Positions 11,245-22,990 of a stretch of DNA of 64,000 nucleotides are shown here, one piece after another; the stretch's first letter is position 1; each line of letters begins with the position of its first letter. The notes beneath the pieces were generated by a model. The model made no database searches, was not told the origin of the DNA, and was given only the letters and a program-made list of their open reading frames with translations. The stretch comes from Proteles cristata cristata (taxonomy: Eukaryota > Chordata > Mammalia > Carnivora > Hyaenidae): NCBI GenBank assembly GCA_017311185.1, contig JAESUZ010005543.1, forward strand, positions 1,302,001 to 1,366,000, in the 5' to 3' direction. The translations under genes and the position numbers were made by a program.

Positions 11245-12480
11245 GGAGGTTGCACTTATTTTAAATTAACTTTTAATTTGAAATCATCTTACACTTACTA
11301 AAAGTTGCAAAAAAGAGAGAGCTTTTATACACTATTAACTTCTCCTAACGTTAACATCTTGCATAATCATGATAAAATTAATGACAGCAAAAGTAAACAT
11401 TAATCAATAATATCATTAACTAATCTAGAGACTTTGAATTTTCCCAGTTTTACCACTAATACCACTTTTCTAGTCCAAGATTTAATCCAGAATCCTACTT
11501 TGCCTTAAGTTGTTATATTTTGTTAGCCTTCTCAAATCTATTATAATTTTTCTGTCTTAGTTTGTCTTTTGTGACCTTGACATTTTGAAGAGCAGGGACC
11601 CGTTATTTTGTATAATGTCACTTGATTTGGGTTTATCTGATGTTTCCTCATGATTAAATTCAAGTTATGCATTTTTTTTGGCAAGAATATCACAGAAGTA
11701 ATGTTATAACCTTCCCAGTCTATCATATCAGGAGATATAGTATTAAGAATTCATGATATCTTATGCAATTCCAATTTTTTTCACTTGCTTAAGGTAGGGT
11801 CTGCCATGTTTCTCCACTAGATGGTTATTTCTTCATTTGTAATTAATAAATGTCTTGTGAGGAGATATTTTGAAATGACACAAATATCCTGTTTCTTATC
11901 ATATTTTTACCTACTAATTTTAGCATCCATCTGTGACTCTTGCTTATAATAACCATTACTGTAGTATTTGCCTAACAGTGATTTTCTATTTTCATCATTC
12001 CATCTGCATTTTATTGACTGTAATAAAAACCATCCTTTCTCAATATGTATTTATACGGTTACCTACTTACATCACTATGGAGTATGGATTATAATAGAAT
12101 ATATTGGTTATTTCATGATTCAGATTTACTCAAATTTAGCCATTGAAATTCTTCAAGTTGTTCTTTAATGTGTTCTCAGCATTTTCTAGCATTTCCTTTC
12201 TTTTTCATACCACAGCATATTCCAGGATTATCTGATATTTTTCCTGTATCAGCCCTGGAATCCACTATTCCTCAAAGAGCTCTGTTTTTGTTTGCTTGTT
12301 TGTTTTCTTTGCCTTTTGTTTCTTTTTGTTTGTTTGTTTGTTTTTAATTGAAGGAAAGTATTCCGAAACTATAATCTGGAAGCTAGATATTCTCATTACT
12401 ACTGGAGCAGTTTTGCTACTCAGACTTTCTAAGTGGACATACCTGGGCAATATATGTATATAAACTCACCTATGCATATA
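11245..12480 (-). mobile_element. Antisense L1 3' UTR (old L1M type)
   Basis: Long series of recognisable antisense blocks: TTTTCCCAGTTTTACCACTA, TTTTGTGACCTTGACATTTT, GGGTTTATCTGATGTTTCCT, TCATGATTAAATTCAAGTTA, GTTTCTCCACTAGATGGTTA and TTTGTAATTAATAAATGTCT. These follow the order of the L1MB/L1MC-type 3' UTR. No coding part is left. A TTTG-rich tract sits at 12285-12343. Confidence 0.8.
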
Positions 12481-14010
12481 GGCATATATGTATTTATTTC
12501 TGTATCTGTCTATTCTTATTTATATTAAAAACTGATAAGACACTTTGATTCTAATCTAACACAGTGAGAAAACTCACTCTTATTTCCACAATACCCTTAT
12601 ATATAAAAATTGACTTTGCCAAAGAGACACTCCACCTCATAGCTTCCCTTTTCCTACTTCTAACTCCAAGTACTTTCTTGGCATTTCAGATCTTATAAAG
12701 GTAAGTCTGCCAATAGAGACAAATGGAGACTACCAGTTCTGTAGAGTTATGCAGTTACATAGTATATGGGGGATCGGGGCTGATAAGCACACACAGACAT
12801 TTAATTAATGTTTTTAAGTAACTCCATTTTACTAGGCTAATTTCATATTGGTTTAAGAAAATCAATCATTTAATGAATTTTGCTGAGTGCGTGGCTAACA
12901 ACCTTCATCAAGATTTACAATAAAAATAGCAAACTGAAATTGAGTATATCTGGTAATATATGTCAGACATGTCCCAGAAACTGAAAACAAACAAAATTAA
13001 TATTATGAGTTACTTTAATTTTGTAAAGGATGTTGGAACACTCTTTCTGTGAATGATGCCATACAAAAACTAGTTTGCACTGTTCTGGTTATATAGTGAC
13101 AAGAATAAATGAATATCAATTAGACATTTATTTTTCAGTTATTTTAAGCTAAAAAAATGTTAGCTATATCATTTGAATAATGTATGTACCTATTTTAACT
13201 AATAGTCTTTTTTTTCAGCTACTTAGTTTAGAAATGATAATTTTAGCTGTAAAGCATGTTTTGATTTGCAAATTTGCTACCCAATCTCTTTTCTTATAAA
13301 TAGATTTCTAAATATCCGTAACTTTAGAAATAAAGTACTTGTATTATGTTCATGAAAGTCCTCATCAGTGAGTTGGATTATCTCGCATGATTTATTTTTT
13401 TAAATATAGAAACAACAGTTGCCATGGCAAGTGTGAGTTTTAGAGTCAATATTCACATGAAGATTGTCTTAGGAGCTGTCGTCAAACATAAAGGGTGAAT
13501 GTTGAACAAACTGTACCAGCTTTTTGCAGGCTATCAAGTAGGCCCAAGAGAGCCCGAGACTTAAATTAGGGTAAGGAATTTAAATTTAATTCTGAGGAGT
13601 GATTTTCGTATAGTGAGAACTGTTAAGCCCTCAAATATTCTCTTGAAGGCAAAGATTTAGAATTTATTCTTTCAAGGTCTTTCTAAGCTAGTAAATTTCT
13701 AATTTCAAGATGATTTGGTGTGATCTCACTTTAATATAGAGACATAGACTCGAAAGTCACCTACAGGTTCTGTCCTAGCCTTGAGATTCTAAGAATGCCG
13801 TTTGTACTTGAATTTGCATCGGAATGAGACCAAGGAGGCTCTCTGGTTCTACCTGTCCACAGAAAAGTGATAGCTATAGAAATGATGTGAGAGAACTCTG
13901 GTATGCATGCCTATGCATTAGTAGGTTTGGACCAGAGCTCCCTCTGGTATAGTAGAATAACAGTAACAGTAAGAGCTTTTGTGTAGCAGGCTACATTATG
14001 ATTTTTTTCT
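12481..14010. other. AT-rich DNA, nothing recognised
   Basis: About 1.5 kb without a nameable repeat or gene. Because it is transposon-poor compared with its flanks, it is one of the few segments here where a non-coding conserved element could hide, but nothing in the sequence itself proves that. Confidence 0.45.
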
Positions 14011-14014
14011 CTGG

Positions 14015-14165
14015 TGTATGTTTTATTATTACAATGACACTATGAAGCAGAGAATATACTATTTCTTCTACACCTTCAGAGAAACTGAGGAGTAGAGATT
14101 TTAGAGAACTTGCCTAAGGTCAAGAAGCAGAGGTAGGGCTTGAATATTTATTGTTTGACATAACC
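14015..14165 (-). repeat. MIR relic, antisense
   Basis: Reads as antisense MIR core: GAGAAACTGAGGAGTAGAGA, then AACTTGCCTAAGGTCAAGAA and AGGTAGGGCTTGAAT. Confidence 0.7.
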
Positions 14166-14179
14166 ATTGCTCTTTCCAT

Positions 14180-15600
14180 TTAGCCTATTGCCTTTTGTTT
14201 GCAAATACTTGGTGGGGGGGGGGGGGATGGAAATGCCAGACATAAATGAAGATTCCATGTCTGTGGACTCAGACAAAGATATACTTGCTGGAGGAAAGAG
14301 GCATGTAGTTTCCGTGCCTGACCAGCACTTCTGAGAGTGTCCTCTGAAGAACGCTGTTCTAGGAGATGATGATAGGTATTGAACAGTATTCATTAGGGCT
14401 TGATTCAGCCTTGAGTAACATAAAGAACAAAATAACAGTGCTATGTACAACACTGAAGAATTATTTCTCTCTCACTTAAGAGTTAGAGGTAGGCACTATG
14501 TGGCCCATGTGGTGGTGGGTCCACAATGATGAAGTAGCCGGGTTCATGCTGTATTGAAGCTTTTTCCTCTTTAATGAGCATTCTACAGGTTTGACTGCTA
14601 AGCCTGAAACTCTTATTCTGCCTTCTGGCCAGCCGAAAGGAGGAAGGAAGTGGCACAAAGAAAGGATCACTCCTTACCTTTAATGCTATTTCTAGGTTGT
14701 TATACATATCATTTCTACTTATACCTCCTTGGTTAAAACTTGGTTGTGTGGCCAAGACTAGCATCAAGGGGAGCTGGAAATATAACCTTTTGTCTAAGTA
14801 TCGGTGTGCACAGCTAAAGCTGGATTAGGTTGTAGAGGGAGAAGAGAAGGATGGATATGGGAATTGGCTGTATCAATGACTAATACATACACCAATAAAA
14901 CTGGACTCAGCTTTAAAAAAAAAAAAGAAAAAGGAATTTGTGGTCAAATAAGCCTCGGAAGTGCAAGGTTAAGTAAGTTAAGCAGTTCTCTTTAACACTA
15001 GGGGTAAGCAAAGATGCTAATGCACATTGTGACAATCCAAGAGTTAGATATACTATGTAGAGTTTTCACACTTATTTGACCTTAGAACTCTTGACTCATG
15101 GAACATCAGTTGGGATTAATGGTCCACGGAGTATTCTTTGAGGAAATGCTGCTCTAAATTGTTGAATCCAGGATGAGTAATTCTTCTCTGTTCACTGCTG
15201 CCAAGTACTGGCTGAACAAAGCATTGTGCCTCCACTGATTTACTTAACTTGATTTTATTCTCTGTATAAGTCAGGGATATGGTGAAGCATATATAATAAG
15301 CATGACTGTGGAGCAATTGGCAAATATAAAGGATTATAGAAATGCCAAGTAATTGGATATTAAAGAGAAAATTCTTAAATTTCTGCCTAAAAAATATGTC
15401 AAATGATTTTAGGGCAGGTAATTCAGTCTTCTCTAATGCCTCTGTTAAGGGAGAGAGTGTTTTTGAATAACACAGTAATAATAGCTACCACTTGTTCAAC
15501 ACACAGGGGACCTTTAGTCCTATGGCTGGAGTACCCACTTTGAACTGTGGACACTCTCATAGCTCTGGACTAGGCACATCAAGTCCACCTTTTAATTTAC
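14180..15600. other. Mostly unannotated DNA with an A-tailed segment
   Basis: A run of 13 G lies at 14214-14226. Around 14720-14880 the text (TTGGTTAAAACTTGGTTGTG, GTGGCCAAGACTAGCATCAA) resembles an ancient interspersed repeat that I cannot name. It is followed by AATAAAACTGG and an A-rich tract (14914-14934), which could be a retroposed 3' end. No gene seen. Confidence 0.4.
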
Positions 15601-15619
15601 CTGACAATCATGTTGTCTT

Positions 15620-17945
15620 TGCCTAACTCATTCACTCTTCCACTTACCCTCTCCTCTAACATACAATTTCTTCTCCTTTATCTTCACTTTCTGCTTTTGA
15701 ACTATTTCCCACATCACTGTGTACTTAGAAGAACTCAGAGGAACATCCATAGACTTCCTTTATCTTCTCGCCTAGCAGCCTTTGTATCTGCATATTTTAT
15801 TCTCTAACCTGTTATATAGAAGAACTTCACACATCTCATTCTAATGTCAATCTCTCCATGGCCACTAGGTTTTCTGTCTTTTGCACAGTCAAGGGCCTTA
15901 GCCCCACAATTTTTACCTCTATCTCCTATATCACCAATATTTCTTTCCTTTCTACTAGGGTATTCCATTAGCTCACAAATCTGCTCCCTTGATTCCCATT
16001 TTTAAATAAGAGAGAGAGAAATACTTTCTTTTGATTTTGTTTTTAGGCTCCAATTTGTAATAAACTTGTTGCTGCTTTCAAGTTTTCTCCTTTCTTCATG
16101 TTTGGCCTCTCAAGTCAGGCTTTTGCTTTTACCAGTATGCTGTAACTGCTCTTGTCTGGGTCCCCAGTGGTCATCATTTGCTAAAGCCAATGGCCAATTC
16201 CAGGTCTCATCCTTCTTGCTCAACAGCATTTGGTGAAGTAGAGTGCCCTCTCTCATACACCACACACTTTCTTCATTTGGCATTTAGGACATTATTGTTT
16301 TCTGGTTTCCTTCCTAATACCACTGGGGGTTTTCTGATTAAAAAATGTAGTACATTAGTCATTCAGCATACCAAGATGGAGTCTCAATCCAAAGTCTTTG
16401 GTAATGTCTAGGAGATTTCAAAAGCAAAAGCAGGATGACTCAAAGTAGGTTGCTTAGATTGTCTGAGTTAGTTTCTTTGAGTATAATGTAGAGGGTTTGG
16501 ACTGCATGGTCTTAAAGTTATCTTGCACTGTCCCAATTCTTAGAAAGCACTGTATGATCTACAGTTAACCAGACAAAGAGACAAAACACTCCATGTTCTA
16601 TTGTATAATTCATTCTTATAGCCTAGGTTAATCTCATAGCTCTTTTGAGCCTTAGTCATCTCATCTATTACATAGGGAACACTATGTTTTCTGCCTTTCT
16701 AAAAAAAGCAGTTATAAATATCAAAACGAATAAAAGTTTGTATATGAATTTACTCCAGAATGCTGCAACACTGTGATAAGGAAGGAGATGAGTAGTTGTC
16801 TAAGAAAGAGGCAAATTTAAAGCACAGCAGAGTATTTTGATATAAAAATTTCATGATGAGACATTCATTCCCTGTGCTAGTCTTTTCCACTACAGAAAAT
16901 GAAAACTTCATTTTCAGTTGCTCAGGCCAAGACCAACCTTGGGATGGTACATTTCTTTTCTGTTCCTTTTGCTGCCAATCAAATTAGAAAATACTTGAAT
17001 TTCTACCTTCAGATTCTGTCTATAGCCCAGTTACTTCTTACCACTTTCCTGCAACTTGTCACAATCTTTCTGATATGTACGAGCATCATCTTTCACTAAG
17101 ATTGTTGCAATAGCTCCCTGGGTTTTGTACTCTGCTCATGTGTTCTTTGCACATGAACTACATAGGCCTGTTACAGCATTTAGAGATTATGTCACCTCTC
17201 ACTCAAGACCCTGATAGGTTTTCAAATTTCATTCTAAATAAAAGACAATGTCCTCAAATGACCTGCCAGGACACACTCCACTCTTCCTTAACTCTCTGAA
17301 TTCATCTCCTGCTGACTTTTATACAGTCTGTTTCTTCTGCCATGAACACTTATTTATCAAATTTTTACATAATTAATTCCCTTCCCTCCAAAGTTTGTGC
17401 TCAAATATAATTTTCTTTTCTTTTTTAAGTTTATTTATTTATTATTTTTGAGAGAGAGACAGAGAGAGGGAGCAGGCGAGGGGCATAGAGAGGGGGAGTC
17501 AGAGAATGTCAAGCAGGCTCCACACTGTCAGTGCGGAGCCCTATTGGGGCTCAAACTCACAATCCTTGAGATCATGTCCAGAGCCAAAACCAAGAGTCAT
17601 ATGCTTAACTGACTGAGCCACCCAGGTGACCCTCAAATGTCATTTTCTCAATAAAGCCTACCTTGGCCTACTTATTGAAAATTTTAATCCATTCACCACT
17701 GTGAATCTTTTAATCCCCTCCTTAGTTTTTATTTTTCTACATCATTATCACCTTTTAACATACTATACCATGTACATATTTATTATATTTATTATCATAT
17801 TTAATACATTTATTCTTTATTGTCTCCCTTTCCCAGCTAAACAATGCAGGAGTTTTTGTCTTTTTCTTCTTCCGTTAATGTATCCCAGGCACTCAAGAGA
17901 GTACCTGGTTCACAGTTGGCATTTGATGTTTAAGTTTTGAATGAT
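15620..17945 (+). mobile_element. Sense L2 (LINE2) relic, about 2.1 kb plus a SINE
   Basis: The order follows L2 from the reverse transcriptase region to the 3' end. CAAATCTGCTCCCTTGATTC and CAGGCTTTTGCTTTTACCAG come first, then CTAAAGCCAATGGCCAATTC, whose translation in one frame (residues such as LKPMANSRSHPSC...AFGEVECP) is a worn version of the L2 RT block. The 3' end follows: CATTTTCTCAATAAAGCCTA, CATCATTATCACCTTTTAAC, CTCCCTTTCCCAGCTAAACA. A SINE at 17417-17631 interrupts it. Part of 16430-17090 may be other inserted DNA. L2 stopped moving before placental radiation, so this is very old. Confidence 0.8.
17417..17631 (-). mobile_element. Can-SINE, antisense, in L2
   Basis: Tail TTAAGTTTATTTATTTATTA, GA-rich block, GGGGCTCAAACTCACAATCC, head GAGCCACCCAGGTGACC. 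TSDs CTCAAATATAATTTTCT (17400-17416) and CTCAAATGTCATTTTCT (17632-17648) agree at 15 of 17 bases. Confidence 0.96.
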
Positions 17946-18075
17946 TGAGTTCTGAAGGTAATATTCTAAGTGGGTATTTTGTAGCTGCGTAAAATGAGGT
18001 GTAGAGAGGCCAAATAACTTCTCCAACACCACACCGTGGGGAAAGTGCAGTGTCTCGATTCAGGCCACAATTTTG
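17946..18075 (-). repeat. MIR relic, antisense
   Basis: GGGTATTTTGTAGCTGCGTA, AATGAGGTGTAGAGAGGCCA and AATAACTTCTCCAACACCAC match the antisense MIR core in order, with many changes. Confidence 0.55.
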
Positions 18076-18328
18076 CATTGTGTCTTCTTTTTTATGGTGA
18101 TTCTGATTGCTATGTTCAGAGCCAGAGGATGACAATGTTTCAAAGGAGGGAATTGTCAGTGGGTCCAAAAGCTTTCAGAAATGCCAGAAAGGAGGGAGAT
18201 TAAGAAAAAAGGCTACAGTTCTTTGTAACTAGATGATAGTGACCTTTGTAAAAGCTACTTCAATAGCATTAGAGCCAAAACCAAAGAGCAGTGGATGAGA
18301 GAATGAATGGAAAGTAAGTAAAAGGAGA

Positions 18329-18511
18329 CGGGCACCTGGGTGGCTCAGTCACTTAAGCTTCTGACATCCGCTCAGGTCATGATCTCATGGTTTGTGAGTT
18401 CTATCCCCGTGTCAGGCCTGGAGGCTGCTTCGGATTCTGCCTCCCTCTCTCTCTGCCGCTTCCCCACTCACACTCCGTCTCTCTCAAAAATAAATAAAAA
18501 CTTTTTTTTAA
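18329..18511 (+). mobile_element. Can-SINE, sense, short
   Basis: Head GGCACCTGGGTGGCTCAGTC (the first bases are altered), middle deletion after GTGTCAGGCCTGGAGGCTGC, tail CTCAAAAATAAATAAAAA. TSD AAAAGGAGA at 18320-18328 and 18512-18520. Confidence 0.92.
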
Positions 18512-18520
18512 AAAAGGAGA

Positions 18521-19172
18521 GAGTGAATAAGTATTACTTTTCAAAAATTTAGGGAATGAGGAGAAAAGATTGTAGCTGCATGGAAACAAAAAGTTATTTT
18601 TTTAGGATGAGTAAGACTTGAGCATATTCATAGGAAGAGGGAAAGGATATTAAAGACAGGTAAAAATATCAGTGTAAGTATAGAGGTAGATAGAAGGGAC
18701 TGCTTTCTGGGACTGCTTTCTAAGAAGATCCATGTGGGTAATGTGACACATTGACATTCATAGAATTTCCTGGCCATGTTGTTGTGGCTGTGCTGTTGGT
18801 CATGGGGCTTGTGGTGAAGCAGGTATCAAATTATCCCTCCACTTTTCCTCATCCCTTGGGGGGAAAAAAAAAACTGTTCCCATTTTCCTCAGAAGCTTTT
18901 CCAACTAGTTACTACTTTAATCAGTCCTATTACCTCCATTCCAAAGACATTATCTACTATCTTTGTGGGAAAAGAGTAGCCAGTAGGTATGAGCTCTTTC
19001 AACTCGTCTCCTTACTTCTAATCTCATTCACATCATCACTGACTTTACCCCCTTTCCTCCCATCTCAGTGGAAAGGCATCCCTGTGTTTTTCTCAAGGTT
19101 AAAATGTAAGTCTGGAATCATCACCTGTCCTTCAAGATTTCTTAATACATTTTCCCTTCATTCTGAAACTAT
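18521..19172. other. Unannotated DNA under the longest open frame
   Basis: A 260-codon open frame (18751-19533, +) covers this stretch but runs on through two SINEs. Its last 100 codons are plainly SINE translation, and the first 140 match no family I know. I do not treat it as a gene. Confidence 0.55.
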
Positions 19173-19183
19173 TCAAGTTCTTT

Positions 19184-19551
19184 TTCTTTTTAAAAAGATT
19201 TTCTTTTTTAAAGTAATCACTAGAGGCACCTGGGTGGCTCAGTCGGTTAAGCGTCCGACTTCAGCTCAGATCATGATCTCACAGTTCGTGGGTTTGAGCC
19301 CTGTGTCAGGCTCTGTGCTGACATATAGCTCAGAGCCTGGAGCCTACTTTGGATTCTGTATCTGTATCTGTATCTGTATCTCCCTCTCTCTCTCAGACCC
19401 TCCCCTGCTCTCTCTCTCTCTCTCTCTCTCAGAAATAAATAAAACATTAAAAAATGTTAAAGTAATCACTATACCCAACAGAGAACTTGAACTCTCAACC
19501 TGGAGATCAAGAGTCAAATGTCCCACTGATTGAGCCAGCCAGGCACCCCCA
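19184..19551 (-). mobile_element. Older tRNA-derived carnivore SINE, antisense, split
   Basis: Antisense arms AAAAAGATTTTCTTTTTTAAAG (19191-19212) and ACCCAACAGAGAACTTGAAC...GAGATCAAGAGTCAAATGTC...GAGCCAGCCAGGCACC form one older SINE. They are separated by the younger SINE at 19223-19456. Outer TSDs TCAAGTTCTTT lie at 19173-19183 and 19552-19562, and prove the host element was an independent insertion. The same older subfamily recurs at 26055-26185. Confidence 0.88.
19223..19456 (+). mobile_element. Can-SINE, sense, nested in an older SINE
   Basis: Full head GAGGCACCTGGGTGGCTCAG, GCGTCCGACTTCAGC, box B region, a (CTGTAT)4 tract at about 19354-19379, (TC)n at 19410-19432, and tail AGAAATAAATAAAACATT. 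Perfect 15-bp TSDs TTAAAGTAATCACTA at 19208-19222 and 19457-19471. Confidence 0.97.
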
Positions 19552-19562
19552 TCAAGTTCTTT

Positions 19563-20627
19563 ATCTGTACTTATAAACAAGATTTCCTATATATAGAATG
19601 TTCCCTGAACAATAGATATCACTATTCAGAATTTTCAACCAAAATGTAATGATTTCCTTTATTTAACCAGCATGTATTTAACTTTGATCATCTGGACATT
19701 GGAAAACCTAAGATGAGTATCTTCAGACTTATAGATTAAAGAAGATAGAAACATAAACAGGTTATAATACCATGTATTAGGTATAACAGTGCAGATTTTT
19801 CATAGTAAAATGGACATCTCTTACCATTAGTTACTCTTCCTATAATTTATTTTTGAGTGACAGATTGTCTTTGTTCTTTTAAATTCATTTGAATTGGGTT
19901 TCTGTGGCTTGGAGACAAAGAATACTGATTAATAGTCTCAAGTTATATATCTCAGTAGTTGTCAAAGAAGGCTTCCAGGAAAGCTTTGTGGAAGAAGTAA
20001 TAAGTGAAGTGAGTAATTATTAAGTGAGTAAGAATCAGGCTCTAGCCAGAGCAAGTAAGGGGGAAAGATGGATAGGAGGAGGCAGTCAGGGTAGAAGCAA
20101 ACACACCAGTAGAATCTCTGAAGGGAGATGCAGTTTTGTGTGTATATAGAAAAGTGTCAGTTGGTGTTTCTGGAGAGGGAAATGTATGGCAGGAAATAGC
20201 AGGTGAAAAGACTGGAGAAATGGTCAGGGATTGGTACATGGAGTATCTCAGGAGGCCATGCAAATGTCTTTGGTCATTGTCTTTAGGTCTGAACAGAAAA
20301 AAAGTGAAACAGGAGAGAGGGCATTTGTGCCCAAAAGTTCCCTTGCACTGATGAGAGTAGAAGACAAAACTCCCATGATGCACTAGGACAGAAGGCCTTT
20401 CACACAATGTGGTTGGGATCAGTAGTTGTTTGTTGAAAAAATTTTATAAAATATGGAATAATAATCTTCAAAGAGGTTATATACATCTTTAATTCTATTT
20501 TAACCTAAATACATACACTCTAAGTAAAAATGATTTGCCAATCTTTTGATATAGGGCCAATATCCAATTAGCTGCACTGATTAGAAATTTTTGTTTTGTT
20601 TTTCTTTAAACCACTGGCTAAATTTAT
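19563..20627. other. Unannotated DNA, possible antisense L2
   Basis: About 19960-20300 (AAGGCTTCCAGGAAAGCTTT, GGTAGAAGCAAACACACCAG, AGGAGGCCATGCAAATGTCT) resembles the antisense of L2-type repeats but is weak. A 121-codon antisense frame at 20042-20407 has no family resemblance. Confidence 0.35.
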
Positions 20628-20647
20628 CACATATAAGTTTCTTTAAA

Positions 20648-20836
20648 ATTTTTTTAATGTTTACTTATTGTTAATAGAGTTGGGGGTGGGCGGAAAGCTC
20701 AAGTGGAAGACAGGCAAAGAGAGAGGGAGACACAGAATCCAAAGCAAGTTCCAGGATCTGAGCTGTCAGCACAGAGCCTGACATGGAGCTCGAACTCATG
20801 AACTGCGAGATCATGACCTGAGCCACCCAGGTGCCC
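20648..20836 (-). mobile_element. Can-SINE, antisense, head deletion
   Basis: Tail AATTTTTTTAATGTTTACTT, GGGAGACACAGAATCC, CTCGAACTCATGAACTGCGA, then GACCTGAGCCACCCAGGTGC directly: the usual segment between GACCTGAGC and GAGCCACCC is missing. TSDs of 20 bp (CACATATAAGTTTCTTTAAA at 20628-20647 and 20837-20856) differ at one base. Confidence 0.96.
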
Positions 20837-21064
20837 CACATTTAAGTTTCTTTAAACTGATGTAAAAATTAAATTAAATGCGGGACAATTTGAGGTAGTG
20901 AAAGAACTGTTTTGTATTTTGACTGCTTTAACATCAATATCCTGGTTGTGTTATTATATTACAGTTTTTCCAGATGTTACTACAGGTGGAGATTGCTAAA
21001 GGGTACATTGGATCTCTCTGTATTATTTCTTAAAATTGCATGTGAGGCTACAATTATCTTAAGT

Positions 21065-21200
21065 TTAATTAAAAAATATTTCTTGAGCCCCTGTTATGTG
21101 CCAGGCACTATCATAGATACAGAAGATATTGCAGTAAATGAAACAAAAATCTCTGCACTCATAGAGCATATGTTCTAATGGAGGAGAAATTCTAGTGGGT
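21065..21200 (+). repeat. L2-like relic
   Basis: AATATTTCTTGAGCCCCTGT, TATGTGCCAGGCACTATCAT and CATAGAGCATATGTTCTAAT match a widespread ancient repeat with the 'tattgagcacctactatgtgccaggcac' motif, usually assigned to L2. Strand assignment is uncertain. Confidence 0.55.
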
Positions 21201-21561
21201 GAGCCCAAATTTGCCCCATGTTCTGCCTTGGCATGGAACACAGTGCCATTCTGGAGTGCCATGTTGTAAACATGGAAGCCATAGGCTCATTTAGACATAG
21301 TGTCCTTGATATGGTCATTGACAAGGCATGTTCTCAAGGCAGATGGAGAAGTTGCTCCATCTTACTTTGCAGGCAGCAGATATGGGTGAGTGGGAGCCCA
21401 ATCAAGAGAAAAAGGACATTGGAGGTACAACAGAATGATTCTAGTCAACTTACTGTTTTGTGGGTATATTAAAAAAAATGAAAGCTTTGTGGAGGAAGCA
21501 GAGGATCTGCTGCTATCAAATGGAAGGCTATTGAAAAACTGGTGTTTGGACTATATTTTCT

Positions 21562-21793
21562 TTCTTTAAAATTTTTTTAAATTTAATTTTTTTAAAAATT
21601 TATTTCTGAGAGAGAGAGATAGCTTGAGCAGAGGAAGGTCAGAGAGAGAGGGAGACACAGAATCCGAAACAGGCTCCAGGCTATGAGCTAGCTGTCAGCA
21701 CAGAGCCTGTTGCGGGGCTCAAATCCACAAACTGTGAAATCATGACCTGAGCCAAAGTCGGAGGCTTAACCAACTGAGCCACCCAGGTGTCCC
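21562..21793 (-). mobile_element. Can-SINE, antisense, full length
   Basis: Tail, GAGAGAGATAGCTTGAGCAG, GAATCCGAAACAGGCTCCAG, GGGGCTCAAATCCACAAACT, head AACTGAGCCACCCAGGTGTC. Perfect 15-bp TSDs TGGACTATATTTTCT at 21547-21561 and 21794-21808. Confidence 0.97.
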
Positions 21794-21856
21794 TGGACTA
21801 TATTTTCTGCCTTGGCTAAAAACGTCATCTACTTTGTCTCTTCTTTGAACATATTT

Positions 21857-22077
21857 TAAATTATTTGTTTGTTTGTTTATGAGAGAGAAAGAGTTCAAAT
21901 GGGAGAGGTACAAAGAGAGAGGGAGACAGAGGGCCCAAAGCAAGCTCTGTGCTGACAGCAGAGAGCCTGATGCAGGGCTCAAACTTACTGTGAGATCATG
22001 ACCTCATGAACCATGAAATCATGATGTGAGCTGAAGCTGGATGCTTAACTGACTTAACCACCCACCCCCGTGCCCCC
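21857..22077 (-). mobile_element. Can-SINE, antisense, rearranged head
   Basis: Tail AAATTATTTGTTTGTTTGTT, GGGAGAGGTACAAAGAGAGA, CTGATGCAGGGCTCAAACTT, head ACTTAACCACCCACCCCCGT. The block around AGATCATGACC is partly repeated (AACCATGAAATCATGATGTG at 22010-22028). No clear TSD found. Confidence 0.88.
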
Positions 22078-22129
22078 ATCAGGCAGAGAAGTCTGCTAAC
22101 ATACATTGTAGATAACATACAGTGTAGTC

Positions 22130-22395
22130 TTGGCTTTGGGAGTAGATTCCTATGGTTCATCACTTACATACAACACCCAGTGCTCATCCCAACAAGTGCC
22201 CTCCTCAATGCTCATCTCCCATTTTTGCTGGCCCCCCAACCTCCCACCTCCATCAACCCTCAGTTTGTTCTCTGTGTGTTTAAGGGTCTCTTATGGGTTT
22301 GCCTCTCTCTTTGCTTGTAACATTTTTCCTTCTCTTCCCCCATGATCTTCTGTTAAGTTTCTCAAATTCCACATATGATTGAAAACATGATATCT
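22130..22395 (-). mobile_element. Antisense carnivore L1 3' UTR
   Basis: GTTCATCACTTACATACAAC, ACCCAGTGCTCATCCCAACA, AGTGCCCTCCTCAATGCTCA, CATCAACCCTCAGTTTGTTC and AAGGGTCTCTTATGGG follow the carnivore L1 3' UTR in antisense. The same sequence occurs in sense at 63440-63600, so the two copies cross-validate within the window. Confidence 0.9.
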
Positions 22396-22599
22396 TACTT
22401 GTCTTTTCTCCTTACTTACATTCTATATCTCATCTGTCTACCTGGAATCTCCACCTCCTCACTTTCTCTATACTTCCAGTGCAAGTTAGATCATTGCAGT
22501 CTTATTGTCTTCATTCCTCAGTATATATTCAGTAGTTTCATTTGTTATCCCAAATCTCACCACTGTCATAATTCATGATTTATACCATTTTCCAACTTA

Positions 22600-22990
22600 C
22601 CTTTTAAAAATAAAAACCTGATCACATCATACTCTTGCCTAAGATTAGCCCAAAGTCCAAAATTGTTAGACTGGCTGACGAAATGCCTTAGTATCTAACC
22701 TTATCATAAACTTCGGAACCCTATTCTAAGCAGTCCCTACAACACACCCCATCCCACTCATCACTGACTTCCTCATCATTTCCTAAATACCCTCCTTGTT
22801 TTCGCATATGTTTTCCCTACCATCTGGATTTCTACCCTGGCATTCTGCCCAAACTCCAACTCGTGATTTAACATCTGTCCTAACATAACCTCGTTTCTGG
22901 AACTTTCCCTAAAATCCTTACATCTCAAAGTCAAGGAAAGGATTTTGTCTTTTACCACCATTGCAGATTTTATATACCTGCATTTTAGCA
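22600..22990 (+). repeat. L2-like 3' region, sense
   Basis: CTGATCACATCATACTCTTG, TAGCCCAAAGTCCAAAATTG, ACGAAATGCCTTAGTATCTA and later AAGGATTTTGTCTTTTACCA follow the order of the L2 3' part ('ctgatcatgtcactcc...aagtccaaactcc'). Heavily worn. Confidence 0.55.

Noticed and set aside
18751..19533. 260-codon open reading frame, the longest in the window
   Set aside because: Its last third is translation of a Can-SINE and its (CTGTAT)/(TC) tracts, it crosses SINE boundaries, and the first part has no recognisable domain, splice or promoter context.
20042..20407. 121-codon antisense frame as a gene
   Set aside because: No domain, low-complexity serine/proline content, overlapped by an open frame on the other strand, and lies in a probable antisense L2.
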